Shown here: piece by piece, positions 9,719 to 19,248 of the stretch
How the letters are laid out: each line of letters opens with the position of its first letter
Numbering within the stretch: position 1 is the stretch's first letter
Source: Polaromonas sp. JS666
GTDB lineage: Bacteria > Pseudomonadota > Gammaproteobacteria > Burkholderiales > Burkholderiaceae_C
DNA length: 64,000 nucleotides
Assembly (NCBI RefSeq): GCF_900103405.1
Contig: NZ_FNHX01000001.1
Span: 434,001-498,000, forward strand
Reading direction: 5' to 3'
Program-made: the position numbers and the translations under genes
Notes under the pieces: generated by a model
Databases searched by the model: none
The model's input: only the letters and a program-made list of their open reading frames with translations
Told to the model about the DNA's origin: nothing

Positions 9719-10255
9719 ATGGACCTCAAACTCGTCTCAAGAACACTCATACTGGCCGTCGCCGGCGGCGCATTTTCACTGACCGCATTGGCGCAGTGGC
9801 AATGGATAGACAAGGACGGCCGCAAGGTCTACAGCGACCGCTCACCGCCCTCCGACATCCCGGAAAAAAACATCCTCAAGATGCCGCGTGGCGGCAAGGG
9901 CAAATCCGGGATGGTAGAGGTGCCTGACAACACGGCGACGGCTTCCGCAGCCGCCGCCTCAGCGCCCAAGAGCGATCCCAATGCACCGAAGTTGACCGGC
10001 AAGGACGCACAGCTCGAAGCCAAGAAAAAGCAGGCGGAAGACGAAGCAGCCGCGAAAAAGCAGGCGCAAGAGGAGCAAGTCTCCAAAGCCAAGGCTGAGA
10101 ACTGCGAACGGGCGAAAAAGACGCTGGCCGGCCTGCAGTCGGGCCAACGGGTTCCCATCACCAATGCCAAGGGTGAACGCGACTATATGGATGACAACGC
10201 CAGGGCCGCAGAAATCAAGCGTACCCAGGGTATCGTGAGCAGCGACTGCAAATAA
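9719..10255 (+). CDS. DUF4124 domain-containing exported protein
   Basis: A 178-aa protein with a signal peptide (hydrophobic core about residues 7-24, cleavage after ALA) followed by the short DUF4124 module ([15 protein letters not shown]). After residue 60 it becomes low-complexity, Ala/Lys/Glu/Gln-rich and probably helical (about 95-130), and ends with a small Cys-containing tail. Family members are periplasmic proteins of unknown role. It is divergent from guaB and convergent with rnfH. Confidence 0.85.
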   Translation: MDLKLVSRTLILAVAGGAFSLTALAQWQWIDKDGRKVYSDRSPPSDIPEKNILKMPRGGKGKSGMVEVPDNTATASAAAASAPKSDPNAPKLTGKDAQLEAKKKQAEDEAAAKKQAQEEQVSKAKAENCERAKKTLAGLQSGQRVPITNAKGERDYMDDNARAAEIKRTQGIVSSDCK

Positions 10256-10290
10256 GCAGGGGGCCGCGGGCCTGGCCTCTGCTCTTCATC

Positions 10291-10647
10291 TCAATAGCCG
10301 GCCTTCGCGCCGGCCCGGGTTTTGGCAAACAGCCCGGCCCGTTTGGCGCCCTGGCGGTTGAACCTCTCCCGGCGCGCCACCTTGGGGTCCACACGCAGGC
10401 CGCGGTAGATTTCCACCCTGTCCTGCCTGTGCAGCACATGTCCCGGCGTGGTTTTGCGGCCCCAGATGCCCAGCACCAGGCGGGCGGTCCGCAGCTCGGG
10501 AAATTCGTTGAATATTCCGCTGGCCGCCAAGGCCTGGGCCACCGTCGCGCCGGCCGCCAGCTCCAGCGTCCATTCCCGCACCTGCCGCGGCGCGGGAGAA
10601 TAAGCCAGGGTGATGAGCAGCGGAGTGCCGCCCTCAGGGCTCGCCAT
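10291..10647 (-). CDS. rnfH: RnfH family ubiquitin-like protein
   Basis: A 118-aa protein of the RnfH/UPF0125 family, with a beta-grasp fold and unknown biochemical role. Typical segments are ITLAYSP near residue 12, GIWGRKT near 65, DRVEIYR near 80 and LRVDPK near 88. ATG 10647 overlaps the ratA stop by 14 bp, so the two genes are coupled. The pair is divergent from smpB, the arrangement also known in Escherichia coli. The C-terminal 25 residues are basic. Confidence 0.9.
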   Translation of the reverse strand: MASPEGGTPLLITLAYSPAPRQVREWTLELAAGATVAQALAASGIFNEFPELRTARLVLGIWGRKTTPGHVLHRQDRVEIYRGLRVDPKVARRERFNRQGAKRAGLFAKTRAGAKAGY

Positions 10648-11080
10648 AGACGTCCGAGGCTCGTTTGACAAAAGCATCGACGAGGCTGCCCGCGATCTTG
10701 TCGAACACGGGACCGACCAGCGCCGCCAGCGCGGCATTGTCGAAGTCATAGCGCAGGCTGAACTCGACCTTGCAGGCTCTTTCGCCGCCCTTGCCCACCG
10801 GCGTGAAATCCCAGTGGCCGTCCAGCTTTGAAAAAGGGCCGTCGACCAGCTTGAGGCTGACCTTGCGGTCTTTTTCGTGGGTGTTGCGTGTGGTGAAGCT
10901 CTGCGAGAGGCCGGCGATGGAGAGGCCGATTTTTGCCGTCATCCCGTGCGCACCCTCCTCCAGCACCGAGGCCTGGTCGCACCAGGGCAAAAACTCGGGA
11001 TAACGGGCGACGTCGGTGACCAGGGCATACATCTCGGCGGCGCTGTACCAGATTAAAACGGACTTGTGAACGGTTTTCAT
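10634..11080 (-). CDS. ratA: RatA-like START/Coq10 domain protein
   Basis: A 148-aa polyketide cyclase/START-domain protein of the RatA (YfjG)/Coq10 family. Escherichia coli RatA was reported to bind 50S subunits and block 70S formation; a ubiquinone-binding role is also proposed for the family. Conserved features are the N-terminal [10 protein letters not shown], the motif [11 protein letters not shown] near residue 28 and the C-terminal helix [20 protein letters not shown]. The ATG at 11080 is chosen by family fit; upstream extension would overlap smpB antisense. It is followed by rnfH and is divergent from smpB. Confidence 0.88.
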   Translation of the reverse strand: MKTVHKSVLIWYSAAEMYALVTDVARYPEFLPWCDQASVLEEGAHGMTAKIGLSIAGLSQSFTTRNTHEKDRKVSLKLVDGPFSKLDGHWDFTPVGKGGERACKVEFSLRYDFDNAALAALVGPVFDKIAGSLVDAFVKRASDVYGEP

Positions 11081-11136
11081 ACAATGGAAGGCTGGGCGCA
11101 ATTGTACTTTCCGGTTTTCGCCCCTATCTCTTATCC

Positions 11137-11670
11137 ATGGCCACCAAAGAAGCATCCTCCTCCAAAAAACCGGCCGCAACGCCTTCCGCCAAGCTGTCCC
11201 CCAAAGCCGCTGCCGCGGCCGTGCGCATTGCCGACAACAAAAAAGCCCTCTTCAATTACCACATCGAGGAGCGCTTTGAAGCCGGCATGGTGCTCGAAGG
11301 CTGGGAGGTGAAGTCCCTGCGCGAAGGCAAGGTGCAGCTCACCGACGGCTATGTGGTGGTGCGCGGCGGCGAGCTGTTCATCATCGGCTGCCAGATCAAC
11401 CCGCTGGGCACGGCCTCCACGCATGTGCGGCCCGATTCGGTGCGGACCAAAAAGCTGCTGATGCACAAGGAAGAAATCCGCAGGCTGGTCGGCAAGGTCG
11501 AGCAAAAAGGCTTCACCCTGGTGCCGCTGAACATGCACTGGAAGGCCGGCAAGGTCAAATGCGAGATCGGCCTGGCCAAGGGCAAGGGCGAGCACGACAA
11601 GCGCGACACCATCAAGGATCGCGAGGGCAAACGCGAGGTTGAACGCGCCATGAAGTCCCGCAACCGCTGA
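11137..11670 (+). CDS. smpB: SsrA (tmRNA)-binding protein SmpB
   Basis: Binds tmRNA and delivers it to stalled ribosomes in trans-translation. The SmpB core spans about residues 33-177 ([23 protein letters not shown], and the basic C-terminal tail with [19 protein letters not shown]). Residues 1-30 are an Ala/Lys/Ser-rich extension not found in shorter homologues. The tmRNA gene itself is not in the window. The gene is divergent from ratA-rnfH. A short GC stem (CCGC/GCGG) over the stop codon followed by seven T residues may terminate it. Confidence 0.96.
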   Translation: MATKEASSSKKPAATPSAKLSPKAAAAAVRIADNKKALFNYHIEERFEAGMVLEGWEVKSLREGKVQLTDGYVVVRGGELFIIGCQINPLGTASTHVRPDSVRTKKLLMHKEEIRRLVGKVEQKGFTLVPLNMHWKAGKVKCEIGLAKGKGEHDKRDTIKDREGKREVERAMKSRNR

Positions 11671-11793
11671 CGGCGGCTTTTTTTCTCCTGCGATGGAATA
11701 AACCGGCCCCGGCCGGTGTTTATCCCTGTGCAGCCGCATGCACATGCGTGCTGCGCAAGCGAAAACGCCCACAACACCACACCGGAGAATTCC

Positions 11794-12168
11794 ATGAAAC
11801 TGCTGTCCACCGCCCTTTTGGCGGCTGCCCTGCTTGGCGGCTGCGCCTCCATGACCACCCCCGCCCCGGCCGGCGTTGCCGACGGCGTGCTGGTCGGTCC
11901 CAACGGCATGACGCTGTACGTCTTCGACCGCGACGCCGCCAACAGCGGCAAATCCGTCTGCAACGGCCCCTGCGCCACCAACTGGCCGCCCCTGATGGCC
12001 AGCGATGCCGACAAAGCGGCCGGCGACTACACGGTGATCACCCGCGACGATGGCAAGAAACAATGGGCCATGAAGGGCAAGCCGCTGTATTACTGGGCCA
12101 AGGACAGCAAGCCGGGCGACAAGACCGGCGACAACGTGGGGACCGTCTGGCACGTCGCCAAACCCTGA
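11794..12168 (+). CDS. Predicted lipoprotein with secreted-repeat domains (PF03640 type)
   Basis: A 124-aa exported lipoprotein: signal peptide with lipobox LGGC (Cys about 17), then two copies of the secreted repeat, LVGPNGMTLYVFD with GPCATNWPPL, and WAMKGKPLYYWAKD with a C-terminal WHV. Function is unknown; family members are often encoded beside ECF sigma factors. ATG 11794 is used because it opens the signal peptide and has GGAG 7 nt upstream. An ECF sigma factor and anti-sigma gene follow on the same strand with gaps of 69 and 13 bp. Confidence 0.85.
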   Translation: MKLLSTALLAAALLGGCASMTTPAPAGVADGVLVGPNGMTLYVFDRDAANSGKSVCNGPCATNWPPLMASDADKAAGDYTVITRDDGKKQWAMKGKPLYYWAKDSKPGDKTGDNVGTVWHVAKP

Positions 12169-12237
12169 CGCCGCGCCGCTGCTGCCTGCCCCGCCCAGCC
12201 CGGCCTGGTTACGATCGCAGCAGGCTTTGCACCACGC

Positions 12238-12762
12238 ATGACCCACTTTCCGCTGACCGACCATATCCCCAGCCTGCGCCGCTATGCGCGCGCGCTGACG
12301 GGCGACGCCTGGACGGCCGACGACCTGGTGCAGGACACGCTGGAGCGCGCCTGCTCCAAATGGCGGCTGTGGGTGGCGGGCAGCGACCTGCGTGCCTGGC
12401 TGTTCACGCTGATGCACAACATCTTTGTCAACCAGGTCCGCCGCTCCCTGCGGCAGGCGGCCGCGGGCACGATGGTCAATGTCGACGAGGTCGAGAACGA
12501 GCTTGCGGCGCCGGAGGCCGGCACCGCCCAGTCGCTGGACCTGCAGCGCTGCCTGCTGCGCCTGCCCGAAGACCAGCGGGCCGTGCTGCTGCTGGTCAGC
12601 CTCGAAGACCTCAGCTATGAGGAAGTCGCCAGGATCACCGGCGTGCCGGTCGGGACGGTCATGTCCCGGCTGTCCCGCGCGCGCAGCCGATTGCGCGAAT
12701 TGATGGACGGCCCGGCTCCGGTAGCCGCCACCGCACCGGCCCAGCTCAGGCGCCTGAAGTAA
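12238..12762 (+). CDS. ECF RNA polymerase sigma factor
   Basis: A 174-aa extracytoplasmic-function sigma factor. Region 2 covers about residues 8-75 (AWTADDLVQDTLERA near 20-34, then LRAWLFTLMHNIFVNQVRR) and region 4 about residues 100-155 (LRLPEDQRAVLLL, YEEVARITGVPVGTVMSRLSRAR). Regions 1 and 3 are absent, as expected. It is followed 13 bp later by a membrane anti-sigma gene, so the pair probably forms an envelope-signal switch. The stimulus is unknown; target promoters are not evident here. Confidence 0.93.
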   Translation: MTHFPLTDHIPSLRRYARALTGDAWTADDLVQDTLERACSKWRLWVAGSDLRAWLFTLMHNIFVNQVRRSLRQAAAGTMVNVDEVENELAAPEAGTAQSLDLQRCLLRLPEDQRAVLLLVSLEDLSYEEVARITGVPVGTVMSRLSRARSRLRELMDGPAPVAATAPAQLRRLK

Positions 12763-12775
12763 AGGCAGCAATCCC

Positions 12776-13609
12776 ATGGAAAAATCCCACGACACATCGC
12801 ACGCCCAAAGTGAAGTCCTGCACGACCGGATCAACGCCCTGGTCGACGGCCGCTTGCCACCGGCCCGGCAGGCCGAGCTCGAAGCGCAACTGGGCGAAGA
12901 CACCGCCGCACGCGAGACCCTGCGGGCCTGGAGGGCCCAGCGCGAGGCCTTGCGTACCCTGCATCGTCCCTTGCTGGACGAAGCCATCCCTGACGCCCTG
13001 CTGGCCGCCGCGCGCCGCGGCCAGGCGGGCAAGCGGCAAATTGAGCAATGGCGGCGCTGGGGCGGCATGGCCGCCGCCGTGGTGCTGGCCTTTGGCGTGG
13101 GCTGGCTGTCGCATGGGCAGCTGGGCGGCCCGGCGCCGCAACAATTCGCCGCTGCGCGCTCGGCGCAATCCTTTGTGCACCAGGCTTCGCTGGCGCATGC
13201 GGTATTTTCGCCCGAGGTGCGCCATCCCGTCGAGGTCACCGCCGCGCAGCAGGAACACCTGGTGCAGTGGCTGTCCAAGCGCGTGGGCCGGCCGCTGAAA
13301 GTGCCAGTGCTGGCGGCCGAGGGTTATGAGCTGGTTGGCGGCAGGCTGCTGTCCGGTGACGGTGGCGCCCGCGCGCAATTCATGTTCCAGAACGCGGCCG
13401 GCCTGCGCCTGACGCTATACCTGGGCGCCATCGATGCGGCCGCCCTGCCGCAGTCCCAGGCCGCACAGGAAACCGCTTTCCGCTACAGCGGCGAAGGCCC
13501 CGTGCCCTCGTTTTACTGGGTGGACCAGGGCTTTGGCTATGCGCTGAGCGGCGCCGTCTCGCGCGATGAACTGATGAAGCTGGCGCAGCGGGTGTACCAG
13601 CAGCTCTAA
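12776..13609 (+). CDS. Transmembrane anti-sigma factor
   Basis: A 277-aa protein with a cytoplasmic N-terminus (about 1-85) resembling anti-sigma domains (DRINALVDGRLPPARQAELEA), one membrane segment at about 97-115, and a periplasmic domain. The HxxxCxxC zinc motif of ZAS-type anti-sigmas is absent, so sigma binding is of the zinc-free kind. The periplasmic part ends with QRVYQQL and is typical of Burkholderiales anti-sigma proteins beside secreted-repeat lipoproteins. It is downstream of the ECF sigma gene and convergent with the next gene. Confidence 0.85.
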   Translation: MEKSHDTSHAQSEVLHDRINALVDGRLPPARQAELEAQLGEDTAARETLRAWRAQREALRTLHRPLLDEAIPDALLAAARRGQAGKRQIEQWRRWGGMAAAVVLAFGVGWLSHGQLGGPAPQQFAAARSAQSFVHQASLAHAVFSPEVRHPVEVTAAQQEHLVQWLSKRVGRPLKVPVLAAEGYELVGGRLLSGDGGARAQFMFQNAAGLRLTLYLGAIDAAALPQSQAAQETAFRYSGEGPVPSFYWVDQGFGYALSGAVSRDELMKLAQRVYQQL

Positions 13610-13621
13610 ACCTCGGCCCGT

Positions 13622-14749
13622 TTACTTCAGCCCGCGCAGGGGATGCGTCTCAGGCGTCCAGGGACTGGCAAAAAAAGCCTCCGCCATGCCGGGCTTAACG
13701 TCTTCGATGCGCACCGGGTTCCACTGCGGCTTGTAGTCCTTGTCAATCGCCAGCGCGCGTATGCCTTCGACGGTCTCGCTCGCCGCGCCTGGGCGCAGGT
13801 GAAAGCAGTGGTGCACCATGTCGCGCTCCATGCGCAGGTCGTCGGCCAGGCCCATGCCGCGCGCGCGGCGAATCTGCTCCAGCGTCACATGCAGCATCAG
13901 CGGCGAGCGTTTACGCAAGGTGGCGGCGGTTTTGGCCGCCCATGGGTCCGGCGAGGCTTCCAGCGCGTCGACGATATGTTTCACGCGCTGCAGGGAAAAA
14001 TAGCCGTCGATCCGGCTGTCGGCCTTAGCCGGCCGGGTCTGGCCCGCGGTCCATTGCGCCGTTATCCAGGCCTCAGCCGCTGCGGCCGAAGCAAAGGCCT
14101 GGCGACCCAATGCATCCCACAACTCAGGCAGGCGGGCCGCCTCGACCTGGATGTCGGCCAGCCCATAGTCCAGCGCCTCTTGCGCACCAATGACATCCCC
14201 CGTCAGCGCCAGGTATTCACCCGCGTGGCCGGGGCAACGGCTCAGGAAATAACCGCCGCCCACATCGGGAAACAGGCCGATGTTGGTCTCGGGCATGGCC
14301 ATCTTGGTGTGCTCGGTCACGATCCGTAATTTGGCACCCTGGCTGATTCCCATGCCGCCGCCCATGACCACGCCGTCCATGAAGGCGACATAGGGCTTGG
14401 GGTAGGTATGGATCAGGTGGTTGAGGGCGTATTCCTCGGTGAAGAAGTCCCCGAGTGCGGAATCGCCGGCAAACACCGCCTGGTGAAAAAAGCGGATGTC
14501 GCCGCCCGCGCAAAAGCCGCCGAACAGGCTCTCCGGTGTGCCGGGCTGGCCTTTTTTGTTGCTGCCGCGTATGGCCACGACATGAACCGCCGGGTCGTCG
14601 CGCCAGGCCAGCAAGGCGGCGGACAAGGCCCGGATCATGCCCAGGGACAGCGCATTGAGCGCCTTGGGGCGGTTCAGGGTGATGAGCCCGGCGTTGCCGC
14701 GGCGCTCGACCAGCACCTCGGGCCGGGTCTCGGTGTTCATGCCGCTCAT
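13622..14749 (-). CDS. Enoyl-CoA hydratase/isomerase family, 3-hydroxyisobutyryl-CoA hydrolase type
   Basis: A 375-aa crotonase-fold protein. The length and the segments MGGGMGISQGAK and MPETNIGLFPDVGGGYFLSR match 3-hydroxyisobutyryl-CoA hydrolases of valine breakdown rather than short (about 260 aa) hydratases. The oxyanion-hole segment FCAGGDI is near residue 75. The start at 14749 overlaps the stop of the upstream DMT transporter gene as ATGA; ATG 14740 is an alternative. No other valine pathway gene is nearby, so the substrate is inferred. Confidence 0.87.
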   Translation of the reverse strand: MSGMNTETRPEVLVERRGNAGLITLNRPKALNALSLGMIRALSAALLAWRDDPAVHVVAIRGSNKKGQPGTPESLFGGFCAGGDIRFFHQAVFAGDSALGDFFTEEYALNHLIHTYPKPYVAFMDGVVMGGGMGISQGAKLRIVTEHTKMAMPETNIGLFPDVGGGYFLSRCPGHAGEYLALTGDVIGAQEALDYGLADIQVEAARLPELWDALGRQAFASAAAAEAWITAQWTAGQTRPAKADSRIDGYFSLQRVKHIVDALEASPDPWAAKTAATLRKRSPLMLHVTLEQIRRARGMGLADDLRMERDMVHHCFHLRPGAASETVEGIRALAIDKDYKPQWNPVRIEDVKPGMAEAFFASPWTPETHPLRGLK

Positions 14750-15621
14750 GGCCGCTGCCTCCATCCAATCAGTTCATTGACCACCAGCGCGCCTATGACC
14801 AGCGCGCCCCCCGTCAGCACGCTGGCGCCGGGCACCTCGCCCGCGCCGAACCAGGCCAGCAGAATGCCGAAAATCACTTCCAGCAGCGCCAGCAGGGCGA
14901 CTTCCGGCGCCTTGAGCACACCGGCGCACATCACCGACAGCACGCAGGGAATCGCCAGTTGCACCAGGCCCAGCAGCGCCAGCAGGCCGACGTCATGCGC
15001 CGTGGCGGAAAACGGCAGCGACAGCGGCAAGGTCGCCAGCGTCGAAATCGCCGCGCCCAGCAGCACCGCGGGCACGAGGTCGACATTCTTGCCGTGGGCG
15101 CGGCTGTGCTGCACCACCGTCCAGTTGCTGGCGCTGGCCAGCGGCACCATCAAGGCCACCAGGGTTCCGCCGATGTGGCTGGAAAGGTCCATCTGCCCGC
15201 CGTACATCCAGGCAATGCCGGCGCCTGCCATGGCGATGGCCAGCCAGGTGCGTGCCGGAATCTTGTGGCCGATGAAGGCGCGCGCCAGCAGGGCCGTGAT
15301 GAAGGGGCTGACCGCCATGGTCACCAGCACATTGGCCACGGTGGTCAGCGTGAGCGCGACCATGAAAGCCGTGAACATCACGCTCCAGCAGACACCCGAC
15401 AGCCAGAAGGCCGAGCCGCCGTTGCGGATCTTGCTGAACACCGCCCTGCCCTGGAAAAACGGCAGGATGACCAGCAGCGACACCACCGTAAAAAAACTGC
15501 GCCAGAAGGTGACCTCAAAGCTGCGGGCCGATTCCAGGTGGCGGGTCACCACACCGGCGATGGACCACATCATGGTCACCAGGATCATCAGGAAAACGGC
15601 GCGGGAATGCGTGAGTTTCAT
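14746..15621 (-). CDS. DMT family (EamA) transporter
   Basis: A 291-aa inner-membrane protein with about ten hydrophobic segments in two EamA repeats (roughly residues 8-140 and 150-285). The drug/metabolite transporter family exports amino acids, nucleosides or drugs; the substrate is not predictable. ATG 15621 begins at MKLTHSRAVF just before the first membrane helix; the frame stays open further upstream, but that part is not hydrophobic. It is coupled to the downstream hydrolase gene by ATGA overlap. Confidence 0.88.
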   Translation of the reverse strand: MKLTHSRAVFLMILVTMMWSIAGVVTRHLESARSFEVTFWRSFFTVVSLLVILPFFQGRAVFSKIRNGGSAFWLSGVCWSVMFTAFMVALTLTTVANVLVTMAVSPFITALLARAFIGHKIPARTWLAIAMAGAGIAWMYGGQMDLSSHIGGTLVALMVPLASASNWTVVQHSRAHGKNVDLVPAVLLGAAISTLATLPLSLPFSATAHDVGLLALLGLVQLAIPCVLSVMCAGVLKAPEVALLALLEVIFGILLAWFGAGEVPGASVLTGGALVIGALVVNELIGWRQRP

Positions 15622-15728
15622 GGGATAGGCAATGGTTCGGGTTGTTGTACGAACATAAATGCAAAGGCCGCTGGAGCTTACGCGCAGCGGCCTGATTTTT
15701 AGCGGTTCCCTCTTCGACCAGCATGAGC

Positions 15729-15811
15729 CGTGGAACCGGCTTTGCCGGGCCACAGGCGGGCGGCCCCCTCGGGGGGCAGGGAGCTACACGAAGTGAGCGA
15801 CCGTGGGGGCA
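15729..15811 (-). repeat. Dispersed GC-rich repeat, copy A (directly after typA)
   Basis: The repeat begins at the base after the typA stop codon (15812-15814). On the plus strand it carries a CCGGC-TTT-GCCGG hairpin (15737-15749) and a GCCCCC/GGGGGC hairpin (15764-15778). It shares the core GTGGAACYGGCT and GGCCACAGGCG with copy C (28521-28613) and the two-hairpin layout with copy B (27371-27455). I recall similar sequences after genes throughout Comamonadaceae genomes. Confidence 0.7.
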
Positions 15812-17638
15812 TCAAGACCGACCAGCGCGCTTGCGGTCGCTTTCCTTGAGGTGGCGCTTGCGCAGGCGGATGGACTTGGGCGTGATTTCGACCAGCTCGT
15901 CGTCCTCGATGAATTCCACGCCGTATTCCAGCGTGCATTCAATCGGCGGCGTGATCTTGATCGCGTCTTCCTTGCCGCTGACGCGGAAGTTGGTCAGCTG
16001 CTTGGTACGCGTGGCGTTGACCACCAGGTCGTTGTCGCGGCTGTGGATGCCGACGATCATGCCTTCGTACACCGGGTCGTTGGCGCGCACGAACATGCGG
16101 CCGCGGTCGTCCAGCTTGCCCAGGGCGTAGGTGAAGATTTCACCGTCGTCCATGGAGATCAGCACGCCGTTCTTGCGGCCGCCGATGTCGCCCTTGTGCG
16201 GCTCGTAGCTGTCGAAGATGTTGGAGATCAGGCCCGAGCCGCGCGTCAGGTTCAGGAACTCGTTGGTAAAGCCGATCAGGCCGCGCGCCGGGATGCGGTA
16301 CTCGAGGCGCACACGGCCGCGGCCGTCCGGCTCCATGTTCACCAGTTCGCCCTTGCGCTCGCCCAGGGCCTGCATCACGCCGCCCTGGTGCTGGTCTTCG
16401 ATGTCGGCGGTGACCAGCTCGATAGGCTCGTGCTTCTCGCCGTTGACATCCTTGAACACCACGCGCGGCTTGGAGACGGCCAGCTCATAGCCTTCGCGGC
16501 GCATGTTTTCCAGCAGGATGGTCAGGTGCAGCTCGCCGCGGCCCATGACTTCAAAAATGCCCTCTTCGTCGGTTTCCTTGACGCGCAGGGCCACGTTGTG
16601 CTGCAGCTCTTTCTGCAGGCGGTCCCAGATCTGACGGCTGGTGACGTACTTGCCTTCGCGGCCGGCCAGCGGGCTGGTGTTGACGCAGAAGTTCATGGTC
16701 AGGGTCGGCTCGTCGACCTTGAGCATGGGCAGCGGCGCGGGGTTGGCCGGGTCGGTGATGGTCACGCCGATACCGATGTCGGCAATGCCGTTGATCAGCA
16801 CGATCTCGCCGGGGCCGGCTTCGGTAGCCTGCACGCGCTCCAGGCCCTGGAAGGTCAGTACCTGGTTGATACGGCCCTTGACAGCCTTGCCGTCCGGGCC
16901 TTCCATGACGACCACGTCCATCATGGGCTTGATGGTGCCCTGGCTGATGCGGCCCACGCCGATGCGGCCGACGAAGGTCGAAAAGTCGAGCGCGGAGATC
17001 TGCAGTTGCAGCGGCGCCGCCGGGTCGCCCTTCTGGGACGGCACATGCTTGAGGATGGTGTTGAACAGGGCCGACATGTCGGGGCCCCACTGTTCGTTGG
17101 GCGGGCCTTCCTCGAGCGAGGACCAGCCGTTGATGCCGGAGGCGTACACCACGGGGAAGTCCAGCTGCTCGTCGGTCGCGCCCAGCTTGTCGAACAGGTC
17201 GAAGGCGGCGTTGACCACCTTGTCGGGATTGGCGCCCGGCTTGTCGACCTTGTTGACCACGACGATGGGCTTCAGGCCCAGGGCCAGCGCCTTCTTGGTC
17301 ACAAAGCGCGTCTGGGGCATGGGGCCTTCTTGCGCGTCGATCAGCAGCACCACGCCGTCGACCATGGACAGCGCGCGCTCGACTTCACCGCCGAAGTCGG
17401 CGTGGCCCGGGGTGTCGACGATGTTGATGTGCGTGCCTTCCCAGGTCACGGCGCAGTTCTTGGCCAGGATGGTGATGCCGCGTTCTTTTTCGATGGCGTT
17501 GTTGTCCATCACGGTGTCGACCACCTTTTCGTGTTCGGCGAAGGTGCCGGACTGGCGCAGCAGCTGGTCGACCATGGTGGTTTTGCCATGGTCAACGTGG
17601 GCGATGATGGCGATATTGCGGATCTGTTTGTGGCTCAT
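15812..17638 (-). CDS. typA: Translational GTPase TypA/BipA
   Basis: A ribosome-binding GTPase involved in 50S assembly and stress or cold growth. The 608-aa protein has an EF-G-like G domain with AHVDHGKTT (13-21), DTPGHADF near 75 and NKVDKPGA near 130, then beta-barrel and domain III-V-like segments, and a basic C-terminal tail. It follows truB at a 47-bp distance, as the last gene of the rimP-nusA-infB-rbfA-truB-typA unit. A dispersed repeat starts immediately after its stop codon. Confidence 0.97.
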   Translation of the reverse strand: MSHKQIRNIAIIAHVDHGKTTMVDQLLRQSGTFAEHEKVVDTVMDNNAIEKERGITILAKNCAVTWEGTHINIVDTPGHADFGGEVERALSMVDGVVLLIDAQEGPMPQTRFVTKKALALGLKPIVVVNKVDKPGANPDKVVNAAFDLFDKLGATDEQLDFPVVYASGINGWSSLEEGPPNEQWGPDMSALFNTILKHVPSQKGDPAAPLQLQISALDFSTFVGRIGVGRISQGTIKPMMDVVVMEGPDGKAVKGRINQVLTFQGLERVQATEAGPGEIVLINGIADIGIGVTITDPANPAPLPMLKVDEPTLTMNFCVNTSPLAGREGKYVTSRQIWDRLQKELQHNVALRVKETDEEGIFEVMGRGELHLTILLENMRREGYELAVSKPRVVFKDVNGEKHEPIELVTADIEDQHQGGVMQALGERKGELVNMEPDGRGRVRLEYRIPARGLIGFTNEFLNLTRGSGLISNIFDSYEPHKGDIGGRKNGVLISMDDGEIFTYALGKLDDRGRMFVRANDPVYEGMIVGIHSRDNDLVVNATRTKQLTNFRVSGKEDAIKITPPIECTLEYGVEFIEDDELVEITPKSIRLRKRHLKESDRKRAGRS

Positions 17639-17685
17639 GGTTGGCTTTCTGGGAACTTTAAAACGTCAAAAACTGGCAAAAACTG

Positions 17686-18720
17686 TCAATGGTGAACAAG
17701 GGCCGCCGCGGGCGCGGCGCCGCCGAGACTGTGCGCGGCATTCAGAATGTCCTGGATCTCTATCGGGCTCAGCAGGCGCTGCGGAATCAGCTCGTCCGCC
17801 GTGATGTGGGCCGAGCCCAGGAAGGCCGGGGCGTCGCCGCCCTGCCCCGCCGCGGGACCATAGACCTGCACCAGCGGCGCGTCGGCGCCCCACTGGCCGG
17901 GCTCGCCCCGGCGGCGCAGGCCGCTTAAAAACCGCCCCGCATTGTCGGCGTCCAATGTGACAGACGGGTACGCGGCCACCAGGGACTGGGCCGGCAGCAG
18001 GCAGGCTTCGCGCTCGGGCTCGGTCATGGCTTCCAGGGCCGGCAGGCTCACGCACTGCTGCGTGGTGTAGCCGCCGGTCTCCAGCCGCCTGAGCGAGCCC
18101 AGGTGGGCGCCGCAGCCTATGGCCTCGCCGATGTCTTCGCCCAGCGTGCGGATATAGGTGCCCTTGCTGCAGGTCACGGTGATCTTGATGGCGGCCGGTG
18201 CGCGTTCGTCGTGGACCTGGGCCATTTCCAGCTTGAAGATGGTGATGTGGCGGGCTTCCCGCTCGACCTCCTGGCCCTTGCGGGCGTATTCGTAGAGGGC
18301 CTTGCCGTCTTTCTTGAGCGCCGAATACATGGGCGGCACCTGCGCCAGCGGGCCGGTGAAACGCACGGTCAGGTCCCGCAGCAAGGCCGGCGTGATCTCG
18401 GGCACGGGCCGGGTCTCTATGACTTCGCCTTCGGCGTCGGCCGTGCTGGTCTTTTTGCCCAGCAGCAGGACGGCCTCGTAGGTTTTGTCGGCATCGAGCT
18501 GGATCTGGCTGAACTTGGTGGCCGCGCCAAAACACAGCGGCAGCACGCCGGTGGCCAGCGGATCCAGCGTGCCGGTGTGGCCGGCCTTGTCGGCGCGCAG
18601 CAGCCATTTGGCCTTCTGCAAGGCCTGGTTGCTCGACAGGCCCAGCGGCTTGTCGAGCAGCAGCACGCCGTGCACGGGACGTCGCTGGATTTTCTGGCGA
18701 TGAGAAGAGGTTTGCGTCAT
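17686..18720 (-). CDS. truB: tRNA pseudouridine(55) synthase
   Basis: Makes pseudouridine 55 in the T loop of tRNAs. The 344-aa protein contains the motif [14 protein letters not shown] with the catalytic Asp at about residue 53, KTYEA near 88 and [12 protein letters not shown] near 190. Start ATG 18720 matches the family; an upstream in-frame ATG at 18750 falls inside a hairpin-rich repeat. A long dyad (18728-18789) sits only 7 bp upstream of the ATG and may mask the ribosome binding site. It lies between rbfA and typA. Confidence 0.96.
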   Translation of the reverse strand: MTQTSSHRQKIQRRPVHGVLLLDKPLGLSSNQALQKAKWLLRADKAGHTGTLDPLATGVLPLCFGAATKFSQIQLDADKTYEAVLLLGKKTSTADAEGEVIETRPVPEITPALLRDLTVRFTGPLAQVPPMYSALKKDGKALYEYARKGQEVEREARHITIFKLEMAQVHDERAPAAIKITVTCSKGTYIRTLGEDIGEAIGCGAHLGSLRRLETGGYTTQQCVSLPALEAMTEPEREACLLPAQSLVAAYPSVTLDADNAGRFLSGLRRRGEPGQWGADAPLVQVYGPAAGQGGDAPAFLGSAHITADELIPQRLLSPIEIQDILNAAHSLGGAAPAAALVHH

Positions 18721-18727
18721 AAATTCC

Positions 18728-18789
18728 GACAGGCTCGGCGCACGGGACAAGCCCGGCGCTTCGTTGGCGCCGTTGTCCCTGAACCTGTC
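18728..18789. repeat. Palindromic repeat in the rbfA-truB gap
   Basis: Outer arms GACAGG (18728-18733) and CCTGTC (18784-18789) enclose a 13-bp interrupted stem: GGGACAA plus CGGCGC (18744-18759) against GCGCCG plus TTGTCCC (18767-18779). The 13-mer CCCTGAACCTGTC at 18777-18789 recurs exactly at 35839-35851. It resembles the widespread TTCGACAGGCTCAGG-type palindromic repeats of proteobacteria. Confidence 0.65.
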
Positions 18790-18810
18790 ATCAAGGGGAA
18801 CGGCGCGAAC

Positions 18811-19179
18811 TCAGTCGTCGTGCGCGCGGGAAGAGACCGCCTTGGCAATCAAGGCGTTCATGTCGGCCGCGCGCTCGGTGGTGCGGTCGAAGTGGAAATG
18901 CAGGGTCGGCACCGTGTGCGTCATCAGGCGCTTGAACAGGCCGTTGCGCAGAAAGCCGGCGGCCTGGTTGAGCGCTTCCTCGCACTCTTTCGGGTCGCCG
19001 ACGAGCACGCTGAAGAACACCTTGGCGTGCGCGTAGTCGGCCGTCACCTCGACGGCCTGGATGGTCACCATCCCGACCCGCGGGTCTTTCAGTTCGCGCG
19101 CGATCAGCTCCGTCAGGTCGCGCTGGATCTGATCGGCGACACGAAAGCCGCGGTTGGGGGTGGATGACTTTTTACGCAT
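18811..19179 (-). CDS. rbfA: 30S ribosome-binding factor RbfA
   Basis: A late 30S maturation factor, also needed for cold adaptation. The 122-aa KH-like protein has the family segments [12 protein letters not shown] near 15, [11 protein letters not shown] near 31, [10 protein letters not shown] near 50 and the C-terminal LHFHFD. It lies between infB (upstream, 69-bp gap) and truB in the conserved ribosome-biogenesis order. Confidence 0.96.
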   Translation of the reverse strand: MRKKSSTPNRGFRVADQIQRDLTELIARELKDPRVGMVTIQAVEVTADYAHAKVFFSVLVGDPKECEEALNQAAGFLRNGLFKRLMTHTVPTLHFHFDRTTERAADMNALIAKAVSSRAHDD

Positions 19180-19248
19180 GGGCTGAATGGGGCGGAGTCT
19201 TGTCTTGTCTGGAGGGCCCGCCGCGGTAAGGCGGCGGGCCGGCCCGTT

